Positions 45,692 through 55,810 of a DNA stretch of 64,000 bases are shown piece after piece (within the stretch, counting starts at the first letter, position 1; every line of letters begins with the position of its first letter). The stretch is from Phenylobacterium immobile (ATCC 35973) (GTDB lineage: Bacteria > Pseudomonadota > Alphaproteobacteria > Caulobacterales > Caulobacteraceae). The translations under genes were made by a program, and so were the position numbers. Under the pieces are notes generated by a model that was not told where the DNA came from, did no database searches, and worked only from the letters and a program-made list of their open reading frames with translations. The DNA lies in NCBI RefSeq assembly GCF_001375595.1, contig NZ_CVJQ01000001.1, forward strand, positions 124,001-188,000, given 5' to 3'.

Positions 45692-47989
45692 ATGAGCGAC
45701 GCCGAGAAACGCACCTTCACCGACGCAGAGGCGCTCGCCTTCCACCGCTATCCGACGCCCGGCAAGATCGCGATCGTCCCGACCAAGCCGATGGCCACCC
45801 AGCGCGACCTGAGCCTGGCCTACTCACCTGGCGTCGCCGTGCCGGTCCTGGCGATCGCCGCCGATCCTGAAGCCGCCTACGACTACACCTCCAAAGGCAA
45901 TCTGGTGGCCGTCATCTCCAACGGCACCGCGGTGCTGGGCCTGGGCGCGCAGGGGGCGCTGGCCTCCAAGCCGGTGATGGAGGGCAAGGGCGTGCTCTTC
46001 AAACGCTTCGCCGACGTGGACGCGATCGACGTCGAATGCCTGGCGACCGATCCCGACGAGATGATCACCGTCGTCAAGAACATCGGCGTCACCTACGGCG
46101 GCATCAACCTCGAGGACATCAAGAGTCCCGAGTGTTTCCGCATCGAGTCAGAGCTTCAGGACCTCCTGGACATCCCGGTGTTCCACGACGACCAGCATGG
46201 CACGGCGATCATCTCCACGGCCGGCCTGATCAACGCCTGCCACATCACCGGCCGCGACCTGAAGGACATCCGCGTCGTCCTCTGCGGTCCCGGCGCCGCC
46301 GGCGTCGCCAGCCTGGACCTGATCAAGGCCATGGGCGTGCCCCACGCCAATGTGATCGCCGCTGACCACCACGGGGTCCTCTACCGTGGCAGGCCGGAGG
46401 GCATGAATCAGTGGCAGTCGGCCCACGCCGTCGACACGCCCCTACGGACTCTCGCCGAGGCCATGGTCGGGGCCGACGTGGTGATCGCCACCTCGGTGAA
46501 AGGCGCGCTGACGCAAGACATGGTGAAGTCCATGGCGCCGAACCCGATTATCTTCGCCATGGCCAACCCAGACCCGGAGATCACGCCGGAGGCGGTCAAG
46601 GAAGTGCGCCCTGACGCCATCGTCGCCACAGGCCGGTCAGACTATCCGAACCAGGTGAACAACGTCCTGGGCTTCCCCTACATCTTTCGCGGGGCGCTCG
46701 ACGTGCGCGCCCGCCGGGTCAACATGGAGATGAAGATGGCCTGCGCGAAGGCGCTGGCCCAGCTGGCCCGCGAAGACGTGCCAGACGAGGTGACCGCAGC
46801 CTACCAGGGCGCCCAGCTGAAGTTCGGCCCGGATTACATCATCCCGACCCCCTTCGACCCCCGGCTGATCGGGTACATCCCGCCCTTCGTCGCCCAAGCG
46901 GCCATGGACACCGGCGTCGCCCGCAAGCCGATCGATGACATGGACGCCTATCGCGCCCAGCTGGCGCAGCGACTGGATCCCACCGCGGCTTTCCTGCAGC
47001 GCCTGCAGGGCGGGGTGCTGTCGCAGCCCAAGAAGACGATCGTCTTCGCCGAGGGCGAAGAACCATCCGTGATCCGCGCGGCCTACGCCTTCCAGTCGGC
47101 GGGACTTGGCGACGCCATCTTGGTCGGCCGCGAGCAGCTGGTGCACGACAACATGCGGGCCGCCGGGCTCAATCCGGACGAGATCAAGATTGAGATCGCC
47201 AACGCCCGGGTCTCGCACCGCAACGCCGAGTTCACCGACTTCCTCTACGGCCGCTTGCAACGCGAAGGCTACCTGCGCCGCGACGTGCAACGCCTGATCA
47301 ACCTCGATCGCAACTCCTTCGCCGCCTCCATGGTGGCGCTCGGCTACGCCGATGGCATGGTGACTGGCGTTACGCGGACCTTCGACGTCTCGCTGGAGGA
47401 GGTCCTTCGGGTGATCGACCCTGCCCCGGGAGGCCGGATCATGGGCATGAACGTCGTGCTCTCGAAAGGTCGCACCCTGTTCATCGCCGACACGAACGTC
47501 ACCGAGCTGCCGGGGCCGAAGGACCTGGAGGAGATCGCCATTGAGGCCGCCCATGCGGTCCGCGTCCTGGGTTTCACCCCCCGTGTCGCCTTTATGAGCT
47601 ATTCGACCTTCGGCAACCCGAAGGGCGACCGCGCCGAGCGCGTTCGCGAGGCGGTCGCCCGGCTGGACGCGCGCGACGACATCGATTTCGAGTACGAAGG
47701 CGAGATGCCCCCGGCGGTGGCGCTCAATCCCGAAGCCCAGGCCAACTATCCCTTCATGCGCCTGACGGGGCCGGCCAATATCCTGATCATGCCCGCCATT
47801 CACTCCGCGGCCATTTCGACCCAGCTGATCGAGACCCTGGGCGAGGCGACGATCATCGGGCCGATCGTGCTGGGCCTGTCCAAGGCGATCCAGATCGCGC
47901 CGCTGTCGGCCTCTGTCTCGCGCATCCTGCAGCAGGCGACGCTCGCCGCTTACGAGCGGCCTGTCGCCGAGGGTACGATGAACATCTAG
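45692..47989 (+). CDS. maeB: NADP-dependent malic enzyme with C-terminal PTA-like domain
   Basis: 765 residues. Malate is oxidatively decarboxylated to pyruvate. The malic-enzyme half (1-430) has YSPGVAVPVLAIA, NGTAVLGLGAQGA, FHDDQHGTAI with the metal residues, and GPGAAGVASLDL for the cofactor. The second half (about 445-765) is the phosphotransacetylase-like domain (FAEGEEPSVIRAA, GYADGMVTG, GPANILIMPAIHSAAI), which in MaeB is regulatory, sensing acetyl-CoA, rather than catalytic. The length is typical for MaeB. Confidence 0.95.
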   Translation: MSDAEKRTFTDAEALAFHRYPTPGKIAIVPTKPMATQRDLSLAYSPGVAVPVLAIAADPEAAYDYTSKGNLVAVISNGTAVLGLGAQGALASKPVMEGKGVLFKRFADVDAIDVECLATDPDEMITVVKNIGVTYGGINLEDIKSPECFRIESELQDLLDIPVFHDDQHGTAIISTAGLINACHITGRDLKDIRVVLCGPGAAGVASLDLIKAMGVPHANVIAADHHGVLYRGRPEGMNQWQSAHAVDTPLRTLAEAMVGADVVIATSVKGALTQDMVKSMAPNPIIFAMANPDPEITPEAVKEVRPDAIVATGRSDYPNQVNNVLGFPYIFRGALDVRARRVNMEMKMACAKALAQLAREDVPDEVTAAYQGAQLKFGPDYIIPTPFDPRLIGYIPPFVAQAAMDTGVARKPIDDMDAYRAQLAQRLDPTAAFLQRLQGGVLSQPKKTIVFAEGEEPSVIRAAYAFQSAGLGDAILVGREQLVHDNMRAAGLNPDEIKIEIANARVSHRNAEFTDFLYGRLQREGYLRRDVQRLINLDRNSFAASMVALGYADGMVTGVTRTFDVSLEEVLRVIDPAPGGRIMGMNVVLSKGRTLFIADTNVTELPGPKDLEEIAIEAAHAVRVLGFTPRVAFMSYSTFGNPKGDRAERVREAVARLDARDDIDFEYEGEMPPAVALNPEAQANYPFMRLTGPANILIMPAIHSAAISTQLIETLGEATIIGPIVLGLSKAIQIAPLSASVSRILQQATLAAYERPVAEGTMNI

Positions 47990-48060
47990 GGCGCCGCCCG
48001 CCGGGGTTGGGGTTGCGGCTTGCCCGTGCTAACAGGCGCGCCCCCTGACGGACCCCCGCC

Positions 48061-49359
48061 ATGAGCAGCCTCAGCCTCGGCGTCGATTTCGGCACGACCA
48101 ATACGGTGATCGCGCTTGCCCCGCCTGAAGGCGGCGTCGATCTCGTGCGGTTCGACGCGCCCCGTGGAGCCCAGACAGCGATCCGCAGCGCGCTCTCGTT
48201 CCACGCCCCGCCCGCGCGCCCGTCCGACCGCATCATCGAGGCTGGCCCCTGGGCCATCGAGGCCTACGCCGAAGATCCTACGGAGACGCGGTTTCTGCAG
48301 TCCTTCAAGAGCTTCGCCGCTCAGGCGAGCTTCAGTGAGACCCAAATCCTCGGCAAGCGTTACCGGTTCGAGGACCTCCTCTCCACCTACCTCCTGAAAG
48401 TGCGCGAGCACGCCGGCGGTCTGCTGGCCGACCTGCCGAAGCGCGTCATCGTCGGCCGACCTGTCACCTTCGTCGGCGGCGCGCCGGACGAAGCTCTAGC
48501 TCTGTCGCGCTACGACATCGCCTTCCGCCGCATGGGCTTCGAAGAAATCGTCTATGTGCACGAGCCGGTCGGCGCGGCCTTCTTTTTCGCCCGCGGCCTC
48601 ACCGAGGACGCCACGGTCCTGGTCGGCGATTTCGGCGGCGGCACCTCAGATTTCTCGATCATTCGTTTCCGCCGCGAGGACGGTGTGTTCCGCGCCCAGC
48701 CTCTGGGTCGCGCTGGGGTCGGCGTGGCCGGCGACGCCTTCGACTACCGGATCATCGACCATCTGGTGTCACCCGAGCTCGGCAAAGGCTCGAGCTACAG
48801 GTCGATGGGGAAAATTCTGCCTGTGCCCCAGCGCTACTATTCGGCTTTCGCCCGCTGGGACCAGCTGGCTCTCATGCGGGCCGGCCGCGACATGCGCGAG
48901 ATCCGCGGTCTCGCCCGCGACGCCGTCGAGCCAGCGAAGCTGGCCCGCTTGGTGCATGTGCTGGACGAGGAGTTGGGCTTCGAGCTGTACCAGTCTGTCT
49001 CACAGCTGAAGATCGCGCTCTCCAGCGCCGAGCAGGCCCAGTTCCGCTTCGTCGCGGATGGGATATCCATCGTCCGCGACATCGCGCGGGAGACCTTCGA
49101 AGCGTGGATTGCGCCGGAGCTCGCCCAGATGGACGCCGCCGTGGACCGCGCCCTGGCTGACGCCGGCGTCGAGGCCGGCGCCATCGACCGCGTCTTCCTG
49201 ACCGGCGGCTCGTCACTGACGCCAGCCGTCCGCGCCATCTTCCACGCGCGCTTCCCTGCCGAGAAGATCGAGACCGGCGCGGAACTCGAGTCCATCGCCT
49301 CAGGTCTGGCGCTGATGGGCCGAGACGCCGACCTTAGCCGTTGGTCCGCGTCTACATAA
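48061..49359 (+). CDS. YegD-like Hsp70-family chaperone
   Basis: 432 residues. An actin-like ATPase with the phosphate-1 loop VDFGTTNTVIAL, phosphate-2 VGDFGGGTSDFSII and adenosine block VFLTGGSSLTPAVRAIF. It ends right after the nucleotide-binding fold, without the substrate-binding beta domain of DnaK, as YegD proteins do. The conserved insertion with YVHEPVGAAFFFARG lies between lobes. Not coupled to a J-protein or nucleotide-exchange factor here. Annotated substrate unknown. Confidence 0.85.
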   Translation: MSSLSLGVDFGTTNTVIALAPPEGGVDLVRFDAPRGAQTAIRSALSFHAPPARPSDRIIEAGPWAIEAYAEDPTETRFLQSFKSFAAQASFSETQILGKRYRFEDLLSTYLLKVREHAGGLLADLPKRVIVGRPVTFVGGAPDEALALSRYDIAFRRMGFEEIVYVHEPVGAAFFFARGLTEDATVLVGDFGGGTSDFSIIRFRREDGVFRAQPLGRAGVGVAGDAFDYRIIDHLVSPELGKGSSYRSMGKILPVPQRYYSAFARWDQLALMRAGRDMREIRGLARDAVEPAKLARLVHVLDEELGFELYQSVSQLKIALSSAEQAQFRFVADGISIVRDIARETFEAWIAPELAQMDAAVDRALADAGVEAGAIDRVFLTGGSSLTPAVRAIFHARFPAEKIETGAELESIASGLALMGRDADLSRWSAST

Positions 49360-49365
49360 AGCCCT

Positions 49366-52197
49366 CTACTTCACCGCCTTCAGGGTCGGGCTGTCCAGGT
49401 CCAACTCCGCTGCCGGGATGACCTCCAGGGTCGGCAGGTTCGCCTTTAGCGCGGGTGCGAAGGCCTTGGCGTCGCCCGCGATGATCACGCTGGCCTTGGC
49501 CGGGTCGAAGCGGTCCTTGGCGAAAGCCTGGACTTCAGGCGCGGTCACAGCTTCGATTTTACGAGTGTACAGGCCGATTTCGTCCAGCGGCACGCCATAG
49601 ACGGCGAGATTGCCAATGATGTCGGCCAGACCGTCCGTCGTGGCCAGCTGCCGGCCGAAGCCCCCGATCAGCACGGATTTGCGGGCCTTGAGCTCATCGG
49701 CGCTGGCCGGGGCGCTGGCAAGCTTCGTCATCTCGGCCTTGATCAGGGTCAAGACTTCGGGCGCGGACTCGTTCTTGGTCTGAGCGCTGGCGCGGAACAG
49801 GCCCGTCGTTCGGTTGGTCGCCAGGCTGGAACCCGCGCCATAGCTGAGACCGCGCTTGATGCGGATTTCCTGGTTCAGGCGCGCCGAATAGCCGCCGCCC
49901 AGGACGGTGTTGGCGACCATCGCCGGATAGTAGGCCGGGTCGTTCCGGGCGATCGCTGGCGCCACGACGCTGACCGCAGCTTGTCCCGTGCCGGGCAGGT
50001 CGACGACCACGGCGCGCGGCCCGGCCTTCGGCGTGATGACCGGGGGGGCGGGCGCGGCGGCGACAGGTTTGGCCCAGTCGCCAAAGGCCTGTTCAGCCAG
50101 GATGAATCCCTGCTCAGGCGTGATGGCGCCGGTCAGGACCAGCACGGCGTTGTCAGGTCGATAGTAGGCCTGGTGGATCGTCCTGAGGTCTTCAGGCTTG
50201 ATCCGCGGCAGCGAGGCGGGCGTGCCGCCGTTGACGTGGCCGGCGGGGGTGCCGGCGAAGATCACCGGTCGGGCGACAAAGGACGAGATCTGGCCGGGAT
50301 CCTGGTAGGCGACCTGCAGGCCGTCGAGCGCCAGGGCCCGCTGGCGATCCAGCTCGTCGGCTTTGAAGGCCGGATTGCGGGCGACATCGGCCATCACGGC
50401 CATGGCGGCGGCCAGCTTGTCAGGCATGACATTGAGGGTGACCGAGGCTGAGTCCGCGCCGCCCGCCGATTGCAGCACCGCGCCCAGGGCTTCCGTCTGG
50501 CTGGCCACGTCCTGGGCCGACCGCGTCGCGGTGCCCTCGGTCAGCATGTCCGCAGTGACGCTGGCCGCGCCAGACAGGGTCGCCGGATCAGCCCAGGCGC
50601 CAGCCTTGACCGTCAAATCGGCGGTGACCAGGGGCAGATCGCTGGAATGGGCGACGATGACGCGCAGACCATTCTTCAGCGTGCGCTCTATTGGGTTCGG
50701 CAGCACCGGCGCGATCGGCGCGCCGAGCGGCGGGGCCGGCGTGCGCTCGGCCACCGGCGCCAGGGTGACCACCCGGCCGGTGAAGGCGCCTACGGAGGTA
50801 GGCGGTTTGGGCCTGGGGGCCTCGACCTCACCGGCGGGACGCGCGCCCTCGGCCTGGTAACGGATGGTCATCCGCCGGTCGTCGGCGAGGTACTTGGCGG
50901 CGACGCGCTGGACGTCGGCCGCGGTCACGGCCTGCAGGTCGGCCAGTTCGGTGTTGGCGGCCGCCGCGTCGCCGCTGGTCTCCAGCGCATAGCCGAGCGC
51001 GAAGCCGCGGCCGTCGATGGACTCGCGCTCGCGCAGCTTGCCGGCGACCAACTCGTTCTTGGCCTCGGCCAGTTCGGCGTCGGTGGGCGAGGCGTCGCGC
51101 AGGCGCTTCACCTGGGCCAGAAGGGCGGTCTCGCCCTCCGCGAGGGTGTGGCCTGAGGCCATGATGGCGGCGGCGGCGAACATGCCCGGCTGTTGCGGCA
51201 TGTCGGCGCTGGTGAAGACCTCCGCGGCGATCTGCTGGTCATAGACGAGGCTGTTATAGAGGCGCGAGGACTTGCCGGCCGACAGGATGGCGTCCAGCAC
51301 CTTCAGCGCCGGCGCATCCGGGCTGGAGGCCGCGGGCGCGAGCCAGGTGATCGCCACCGCCGGCAGGGGCACATTGGGGCCATAGCCGTCGAAGACGCCG
51401 GCCTTCGTCCGCGCCGGCTCCACCGCTGTGACCCGGGTGATCGGTTGGGCCGGCGGCTTCAAGGGCGAAAAGTAGCGGTCGATCCAGGCGTTGAGTTTGG
51501 CCTCGTCGAAGTTGCCGACGACGATCAGGGCGGCGTTGTCGGGCCGATAATAGGCGGCGTGGAAGCGCCGCACATCGTCGATGGTCGCCGCGTCCAGTTC
51601 CTCGATCGAGCCGATGCCTGGGCGCTTGTAGGGGTGGGTCGTATAGGTCGCCTGCGGCAGCAGCAGGCCGAACAGGCGGCCGTAGGGCTGGGCGAGGATG
51701 CGCTGACGCAGCTCCTCCTTCACCACGTCACGCTCGGAGGCGAAGGTCGCCTCGTCGACCACCAGGGCGCCCAGGCGCTCGGATTCGGTCCAGAGCAGGC
51801 GCTCCAGATGCTCGGCCGGGACCACCTCATAATAGTTGGTGAAGTCGTCGTAGGTTGAGGCGTTGTTGAAGCCGCCGACGTCCTCGGTCATGCGGTCGAT
51901 GCTCTCCGACGGCAGGTTGCGCGTCGCCTTGAACATCATGTGCTCGAAGAGGTGGGCGAAGCCCGAACGGCCCTGCGGGTCGTCCTTGGAGCCGACGCCG
52001 TACCAGACCTGGACGCTCACATTGGGCGTCGTCTTGTCCAGCGAGGTCAGCACCCGCAGGCCATTGGCCAGCACGCGTTCCTTGTAGGCGATCGGCGGGA
52101 CGGTCGCCGCCTGCATCGTCTGCGCGAGGGCGACCGGCGTCAAAGCTGTTCCGGCGAGAAGGACGGCGAGGCCGAGGGCGCGGGCGGCTCTGATCAT
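49366..52197 (-). CDS. M16-family zinc protease, two-domain form
   Basis: 943-residue exported peptidase of the pitrilysin family. The signal peptide ends near AQTMQAA. The first half has the inverted zinc motif HLFEHMMF (H-x-x-E-H, with a downstream Glu in the TYDDFTNYYE block). The second half repeats the fold without that motif (NPIERTLKNGLRVIVAHSSDLPLV), as in bacterial double-domain members. I start at the ATG at 52197, since AAGGA lies eight bases before it; the ATG at 52206 is alternative. Convergent with the YegD gene. Substrate unknown. Confidence 0.9.
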   Translation of the reverse strand: MIRAARALGLAVLLAGTALTPVALAQTMQAATVPPIAYKERVLANGLRVLTSLDKTTPNVSVQVWYGVGSKDDPQGRSGFAHLFEHMMFKATRNLPSESIDRMTEDVGGFNNASTYDDFTNYYEVVPAEHLERLLWTESERLGALVVDEATFASERDVVKEELRQRILAQPYGRLFGLLLPQATYTTHPYKRPGIGSIEELDAATIDDVRRFHAAYYRPDNAALIVVGNFDEAKLNAWIDRYFSPLKPPAQPITRVTAVEPARTKAGVFDGYGPNVPLPAVAITWLAPAASSPDAPALKVLDAILSAGKSSRLYNSLVYDQQIAAEVFTSADMPQQPGMFAAAAIMASGHTLAEGETALLAQVKRLRDASPTDAELAEAKNELVAGKLRERESIDGRGFALGYALETSGDAAAANTELADLQAVTAADVQRVAAKYLADDRRMTIRYQAEGARPAGEVEAPRPKPPTSVGAFTGRVVTLAPVAERTPAPPLGAPIAPVLPNPIERTLKNGLRVIVAHSSDLPLVTADLTVKAGAWADPATLSGAASVTADMLTEGTATRSAQDVASQTEALGAVLQSAGGADSASVTLNVMPDKLAAAMAVMADVARNPAFKADELDRQRALALDGLQVAYQDPGQISSFVARPVIFAGTPAGHVNGGTPASLPRIKPEDLRTIHQAYYRPDNAVLVLTGAITPEQGFILAEQAFGDWAKPVAAAPAPPVITPKAGPRAVVVDLPGTGQAAVSVVAPAIARNDPAYYPAMVANTVLGGGYSARLNQEIRIKRGLSYGAGSSLATNRTTGLFRASAQTKNESAPEVLTLIKAEMTKLASAPASADELKARKSVLIGGFGRQLATTDGLADIIGNLAVYGVPLDEIGLYTRKIEAVTAPEVQAFAKDRFDPAKASVIIAGDAKAFAPALKANLPTLEVIPAAELDLDSPTLKAVK

Positions 52198-52264
52198 GGA
52201 GGACATCCTTAAGGCAGGGCGCGAGCATGGCGCCGCTCAGCGGGTTTGGCGACTTAACGCGGTG

Positions 52265-53254
52265 TCATCTTTCGGGCTCCGGGCCCGCGAAAACATCGCC
52301 CCAGTCGCGCCGCGAGGCCACGGCGTAGGCGGCCTTCTCGCGGCGACCGACGAAACGCTGTTCCAGCCCCTGTGGCGTGCAGAGTTTCAAGGTGACGCCG
52401 GGCTTGGCCGAAACCGGCCGCGCCAGCACGCGGGCCGGCGTCGGATCGCTGACGACGCCCGGTCGGGCGGCGAGGACATAGGCGTACTTTTCGTCCTCGA
52501 AATTGACCTGGGCGCGCTTGGCCAGCTGATGATCGCGGCTGCGCGGCAGGCGCTGGACGAAGTGGCACCAGTCCCCGGCCGGCAAGGGACAGGCGTCTTC
52601 ATGCGGGCAGGGGCCCAGAATCTGGGCGCCGGCCTCGATCAGGGTCGAGCGGGCCGCCAGAATCCGGGCGTAGCCGGCCGACGTCCCCGGCTCGATCAAG
52701 GCGATCAAGCCCTCGCAGGCCGCCCAAGGACGACCCACCACGCCGGCCTGCTTGTCCGCCGCGATCTCGGCGAGGGCGTAGCTCGCCACCACCAGGTCGG
52801 CCGCCGGCAGGGCGGCCCCGCCCGTGAGGTCGACGCGTTCAACATCGGCGGCCCCCAGCACGGGCGCTGCGGCGGCGAGCCGCGCGGCCAGGTCTAGGAA
52901 GAGCGGGCTAGAATCTCGCCAAGTAACGGTCTCGATCTGCGGCCAGGCCTCGATGGCGGCCCAGCTCGCCCCGCCCGGCCCGCAGCCGGCGTCGAGCAGG
53001 CGGCCGGGCGCGAAGGCGGGCGCACGATCCTGCGCCTCATTGAACACCGCCGCGCAGGCCGCATAGGTCGCCGGCATTCGGGCCAGCGCATAGGCGAGCG
53101 CGTCGGACGCGCCGCGAATCACCCCGGCCGAGCCCTTGCCCGCCCGATAGGCGTCGGAGGTCTCGGCCGCGCGGTCCGCCAGATCCCGCCGGGAGACGCC
53201 CTGCAGCTCGGCGTCGATGGCGGCCCGCAGGGCGCCGGGCAGCTCCGGCGCCAT
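52265..53254 (-). CDS. Rsm22-like methyltransferase-fold protein
   Basis: 329 residues from the ATG at 53254, whose A is shared with the acs stop (TGATG). The SAM loop is LLDAGCGPGGASWA, then DLVVASYALAEI and LIALIEPGTSAGYARIL. The distal half holds CPHEDACPLPAGDWCHFVQRLPRS, the four-cysteine cluster that defines Rsm22 and its mitochondrial homologue METTL17, which bind an iron-sulfur cluster and the small ribosomal subunit. A role in small-subunit assembly is therefore likely. It is coupled behind acs, an odd partner. Confidence 0.85.
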   Translation of the reverse strand: MAPELPGALRAAIDAELQGVSRRDLADRAAETSDAYRAGKGSAGVIRGASDALAYALARMPATYAACAAVFNEAQDRAPAFAPGRLLDAGCGPGGASWAAIEAWPQIETVTWRDSSPLFLDLAARLAAAAPVLGAADVERVDLTGGAALPAADLVVASYALAEIAADKQAGVVGRPWAACEGLIALIEPGTSAGYARILAARSTLIEAGAQILGPCPHEDACPLPAGDWCHFVQRLPRSRDHQLAKRAQVNFEDEKYAYVLAARPGVVSDPTPARVLARPVSAKPGVTLKLCTPQGLEQRFVGRREKAAYAVASRRDWGDVFAGPEPER

Positions 53255-55191
53255 CAGGCGCCGCGGTTCGCCACGAGGTCGTCCACCACCGACGGATCGG
53301 CGAGCGTGGAGGTGTCGCCGAGATTCGTCAGGTCGTTCTCGGCGATCTTGCGCAGGATGCGCCGCATGATCTTGCCGGAGCGGGTCTTCGGAAGGCCGGG
53401 CGCGAACTGCACGACGTCCGGCGCGGCGAACGGGCCGATCTCGCGGCGCACCCAGCCCTTGAGCTCCGCCTGCAGGATATCGGTGGCGACCACGTCGGAC
53501 TTCAGCGTCACGAAGCAATAGATGCCCTGACCCTTCACATCGTGCGGGAAGCCTACGACGGCGGCCTCGGCCACGTTCTCGTTAGCGACGAGCGCGCTCT
53601 CGATCTCGGCGGTGCCGAGCCGGTGGCCCGAGACATTGATCACATCATCCACCCGGCCGGTGATCCAGTAGTAGCCGTCCTCGTCACGGCGAGCGCCGTC
53701 GCCGGTGAAGTACTTGGCCGGATAGGCCGAGAAGTAGGTCTGGATGAACCGCTCATGGTCGCCATAGACCGTGCGCATCTGGCCGGGCCAACTGTCGATC
53801 AGACACAGATTGCCGCTGACCGCGCCCTCCAACACCTTGCCCTCGGCGTCGACCAGCTGCGGCTGAACGCCCGGCAGCGGCAGGGCGCAGGAGCCGGGCT
53901 TCATGGGGATAGCGCCGGGCAGCGGGCTCATCAGGATGCCGCCCGTCTCGGTTTGCCACCAGGTGTCGACGATCGGGCAGCGGCCGTCGCCGACCACGCG
54001 GTGATACCAGAGCCAGGCTTCCGGATTGATCGGCTCGCCCACCGAGCCTAGCAGGCGGAGCGAACTGCGCGAGGTGCGCTTCACCGGCTCTTCGCCTTCA
54101 CGCATCAGGGCGCGGATCGCAGTGGGGGCGGTGTAGAAGATCTCCACCTTGTGCTTGTCGATCACGTCCCAGAACCGGGATGACGTCGGATAGTTTGGCG
54201 TGCCTTCGAAGATCAAGGTCGTCGCCGCGTTCGCCAGCGGCCCGTAGACGATGTAGCTGTGGCCGGTCACCCAGCCCACGTCGGCGGTGCACCAATAGAC
54301 CTCGCCCGGCCGGTAATCGAAGACCGCCTCATGGGTGTAGGACGCCCAGGCGAGATAGCCGCCAGTTGTGTGCAGCACGCCCTTGGGCTTCCCCGTCGAG
54401 CCCGAAGTGTAGAGGATGAACAGCGGATCCTCGGCGTTCATCGGCTCCGGATCGCAGACGTCGGAGACGTCCTTCTTCAGGTCCGAATAGAAGGCGTCGC
54501 GGCCCTCGACCATCGGCACATCGGCGCGGGTGCGGCGCACGACGATGACATCGGTGACGTCAGGGCAGTCGTTCAGCGCCTCATCGACATTGGCCTTCAG
54601 CGGCACGTGACGGCCGCCGCGCACACCCTCGTCGGCGGTGATGACGAGGGTCGAGCCGCAGTCCTGGATGCGACCCGCCAGGCTGTCGGGCGAGAAGCCG
54701 CCGAACACCACCGAATGGACCGCGCCGATCCGGGCGCAGGCCAGCATGGCGACCGCCGCCTGGGGGATCATCGGCAGGAAGATTGTGATCCGGTCGCCCT
54801 TCTTGGCGCCCCTGGCCTTCAGCACATTGGCCATGCGGCAGACTTCGGCGTGCAGCTGGCTGTAGGTGAGCGTGTCGTGCATGTCCGGGTCGTCGCTCTC
54901 CCAGATGATCGCGACGTCGTCGGCGCGGGCCGGCAGGTGGCGGTCCAGGCAGTTGGCCGAGACGTTCAAGGCCCCGTCGGCGAACCAGCGGATGCGGAAG
55001 TCGTCCTTGTCGAAAGAGACGTCCTTCACCTGGGTGAACGGCGCCATCCAGTCCAGCCGCTCGCCGAGCTTGCGCCAGTAGGCGTCAGGCGCATTGGCCG
55101 CTTCGGCGGTGGCCGCCGCAAATCCCGCTGCGTCAATGTGCGCGTGGGCGGCGAAATCCGCCGGGACCGGGAATAGCTGATCATCCGACAC
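53254..55191 (-). CDS. acs: Acetyl-CoA synthetase
   Basis: 645-residue AMP-forming ligase turning acetate into acetyl-CoA. The P-loop is [22 protein letters not shown] and the adenylate motif is [12 protein letters not shown]. The hinge is near [35 protein letters not shown], and the acetylatable lysine is in [20 protein letters not shown] start with AAGGAG nine bases upstream is used. It is likely controlled by lysine acetylation as in other bacteria, but no acetyltransferase is nearby. Confidence 0.97.
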   Translation of the reverse strand: MSDDQLFPVPADFAAHAHIDAAGFAAATAEAANAPDAYWRKLGERLDWMAPFTQVKDVSFDKDDFRIRWFADGALNVSANCLDRHLPARADDVAIIWESDDPDMHDTLTYSQLHAEVCRMANVLKARGAKKGDRITIFLPMIPQAAVAMLACARIGAVHSVVFGGFSPDSLAGRIQDCGSTLVITADEGVRGGRHVPLKANVDEALNDCPDVTDVIVVRRTRADVPMVEGRDAFYSDLKKDVSDVCDPEPMNAEDPLFILYTSGSTGKPKGVLHTTGGYLAWASYTHEAVFDYRPGEVYWCTADVGWVTGHSYIVYGPLANAATTLIFEGTPNYPTSSRFWDVIDKHKVEIFYTAPTAIRALMREGEEPVKRTSRSSLRLLGSVGEPINPEAWLWYHRVVGDGRCPIVDTWWQTETGGILMSPLPGAIPMKPGSCALPLPGVQPQLVDAEGKVLEGAVSGNLCLIDSWPGQMRTVYGDHERFIQTYFSAYPAKYFTGDGARRDEDGYYWITGRVDDVINVSGHRLGTAEIESALVANENVAEAAVVGFPHDVKGQGIYCFVTLKSDVVATDILQAELKGWVRREIGPFAAPDVVQFAPGLPKTRSGKIMRRILRKIAENDLTNLGDTSTLADPSVVDDLVANRGA

Positions 55192-55290
55192 GTTGAGCGC
55201 TCCTTGCGACTAGGCTCGGGAGTATGCGATCCGGCCCCGTCAGCGCAACCGTGAGGACCCTGCGGGTTGCCCTGGCCGACGCCTACCGTC

Positions 55291-55800
55291 ATGGTCCGCG
55301 CGATGTTCTCCCCGGCTTTTCCGCGCGCGATGCTCGGCGCGCTGCTCCTGATGACGGCGGCCTGCAACGGCGATCCCCGTTCGACGGCGTCTGAAGACGT
55401 CCACCGGTTTCTGACAGCCGTGGCCGCCGACGACCGCCCCGGTTTCGAGGCGCTGGTCGATCGGCCCGCTGTGCGTGGCGATTTGCGTCGACAGATCATC
55501 TCCGTCGCCAAGGCCGAGGGCGTCGAGATCGAGGGCGGCCCCTCGGACTTCGCCCTGGACCGCATGGTCGCGCCGGCCACGCTTCGGCTGGTCGAGGCGG
55601 CCGAGGGGCGCGTCGAACCCCCTGACGCCAAGACCCTTGCCGGCCTGCTCAAGACGCTCGACGATGGGAGCGTCTGCCTGCCGGCGGCGGGCCAGGCCGA
55701 TCGCTGCGTGCTGACCTTCCGTAGCGACGGCAAGTCGCCCTTCCGCCTCGTGGCCATGCGGGCCGCCGAGGCCGCACCGATCCAACCGTCCGTCTCTTAG
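55291..55800 (+). CDS. Small lipoprotein, paralogue of 29779-30282
   Basis: 169 residues. The signal runs MVRAMFSPAFPRAMLGALLL and has a lipobox-like TAAC. The mature part has DVHRFLTAVAADDRPGFEALVDRPAVRGDL, matching the DVHxLL...F..xVDRPAxxxxL unit of the other lipoprotein. A late cysteine pair (SVCLPAAGQADRCVLTF) is also at the same place. The two are clearly relatives. An upstream TTG at 55267 is possible. It precedes the creatininase gene by 10 bases, so they may share a transcript. Confidence 0.7.
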   Translation: MVRAMFSPAFPRAMLGALLLMTAACNGDPRSTASEDVHRFLTAVAADDRPGFEALVDRPAVRGDLRRQIISVAKAEGVEIEGGPSDFALDRMVAPATLRLVEAAEGRVEPPDAKTLAGLLKTLDDGSVCLPAAGQADRCVLTFRSDGKSPFRLVAMRAAEAAPIQPSVS

Positions 55801-55810
55801 AGGACCCTCC

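Noticed and set aside
46637..47803. 388-codon minus-strand frame opposite maeB
   Set aside because: Antisense to the conserved MaeB PTA-like region; composition typical of a third-position-GC mirror frame.
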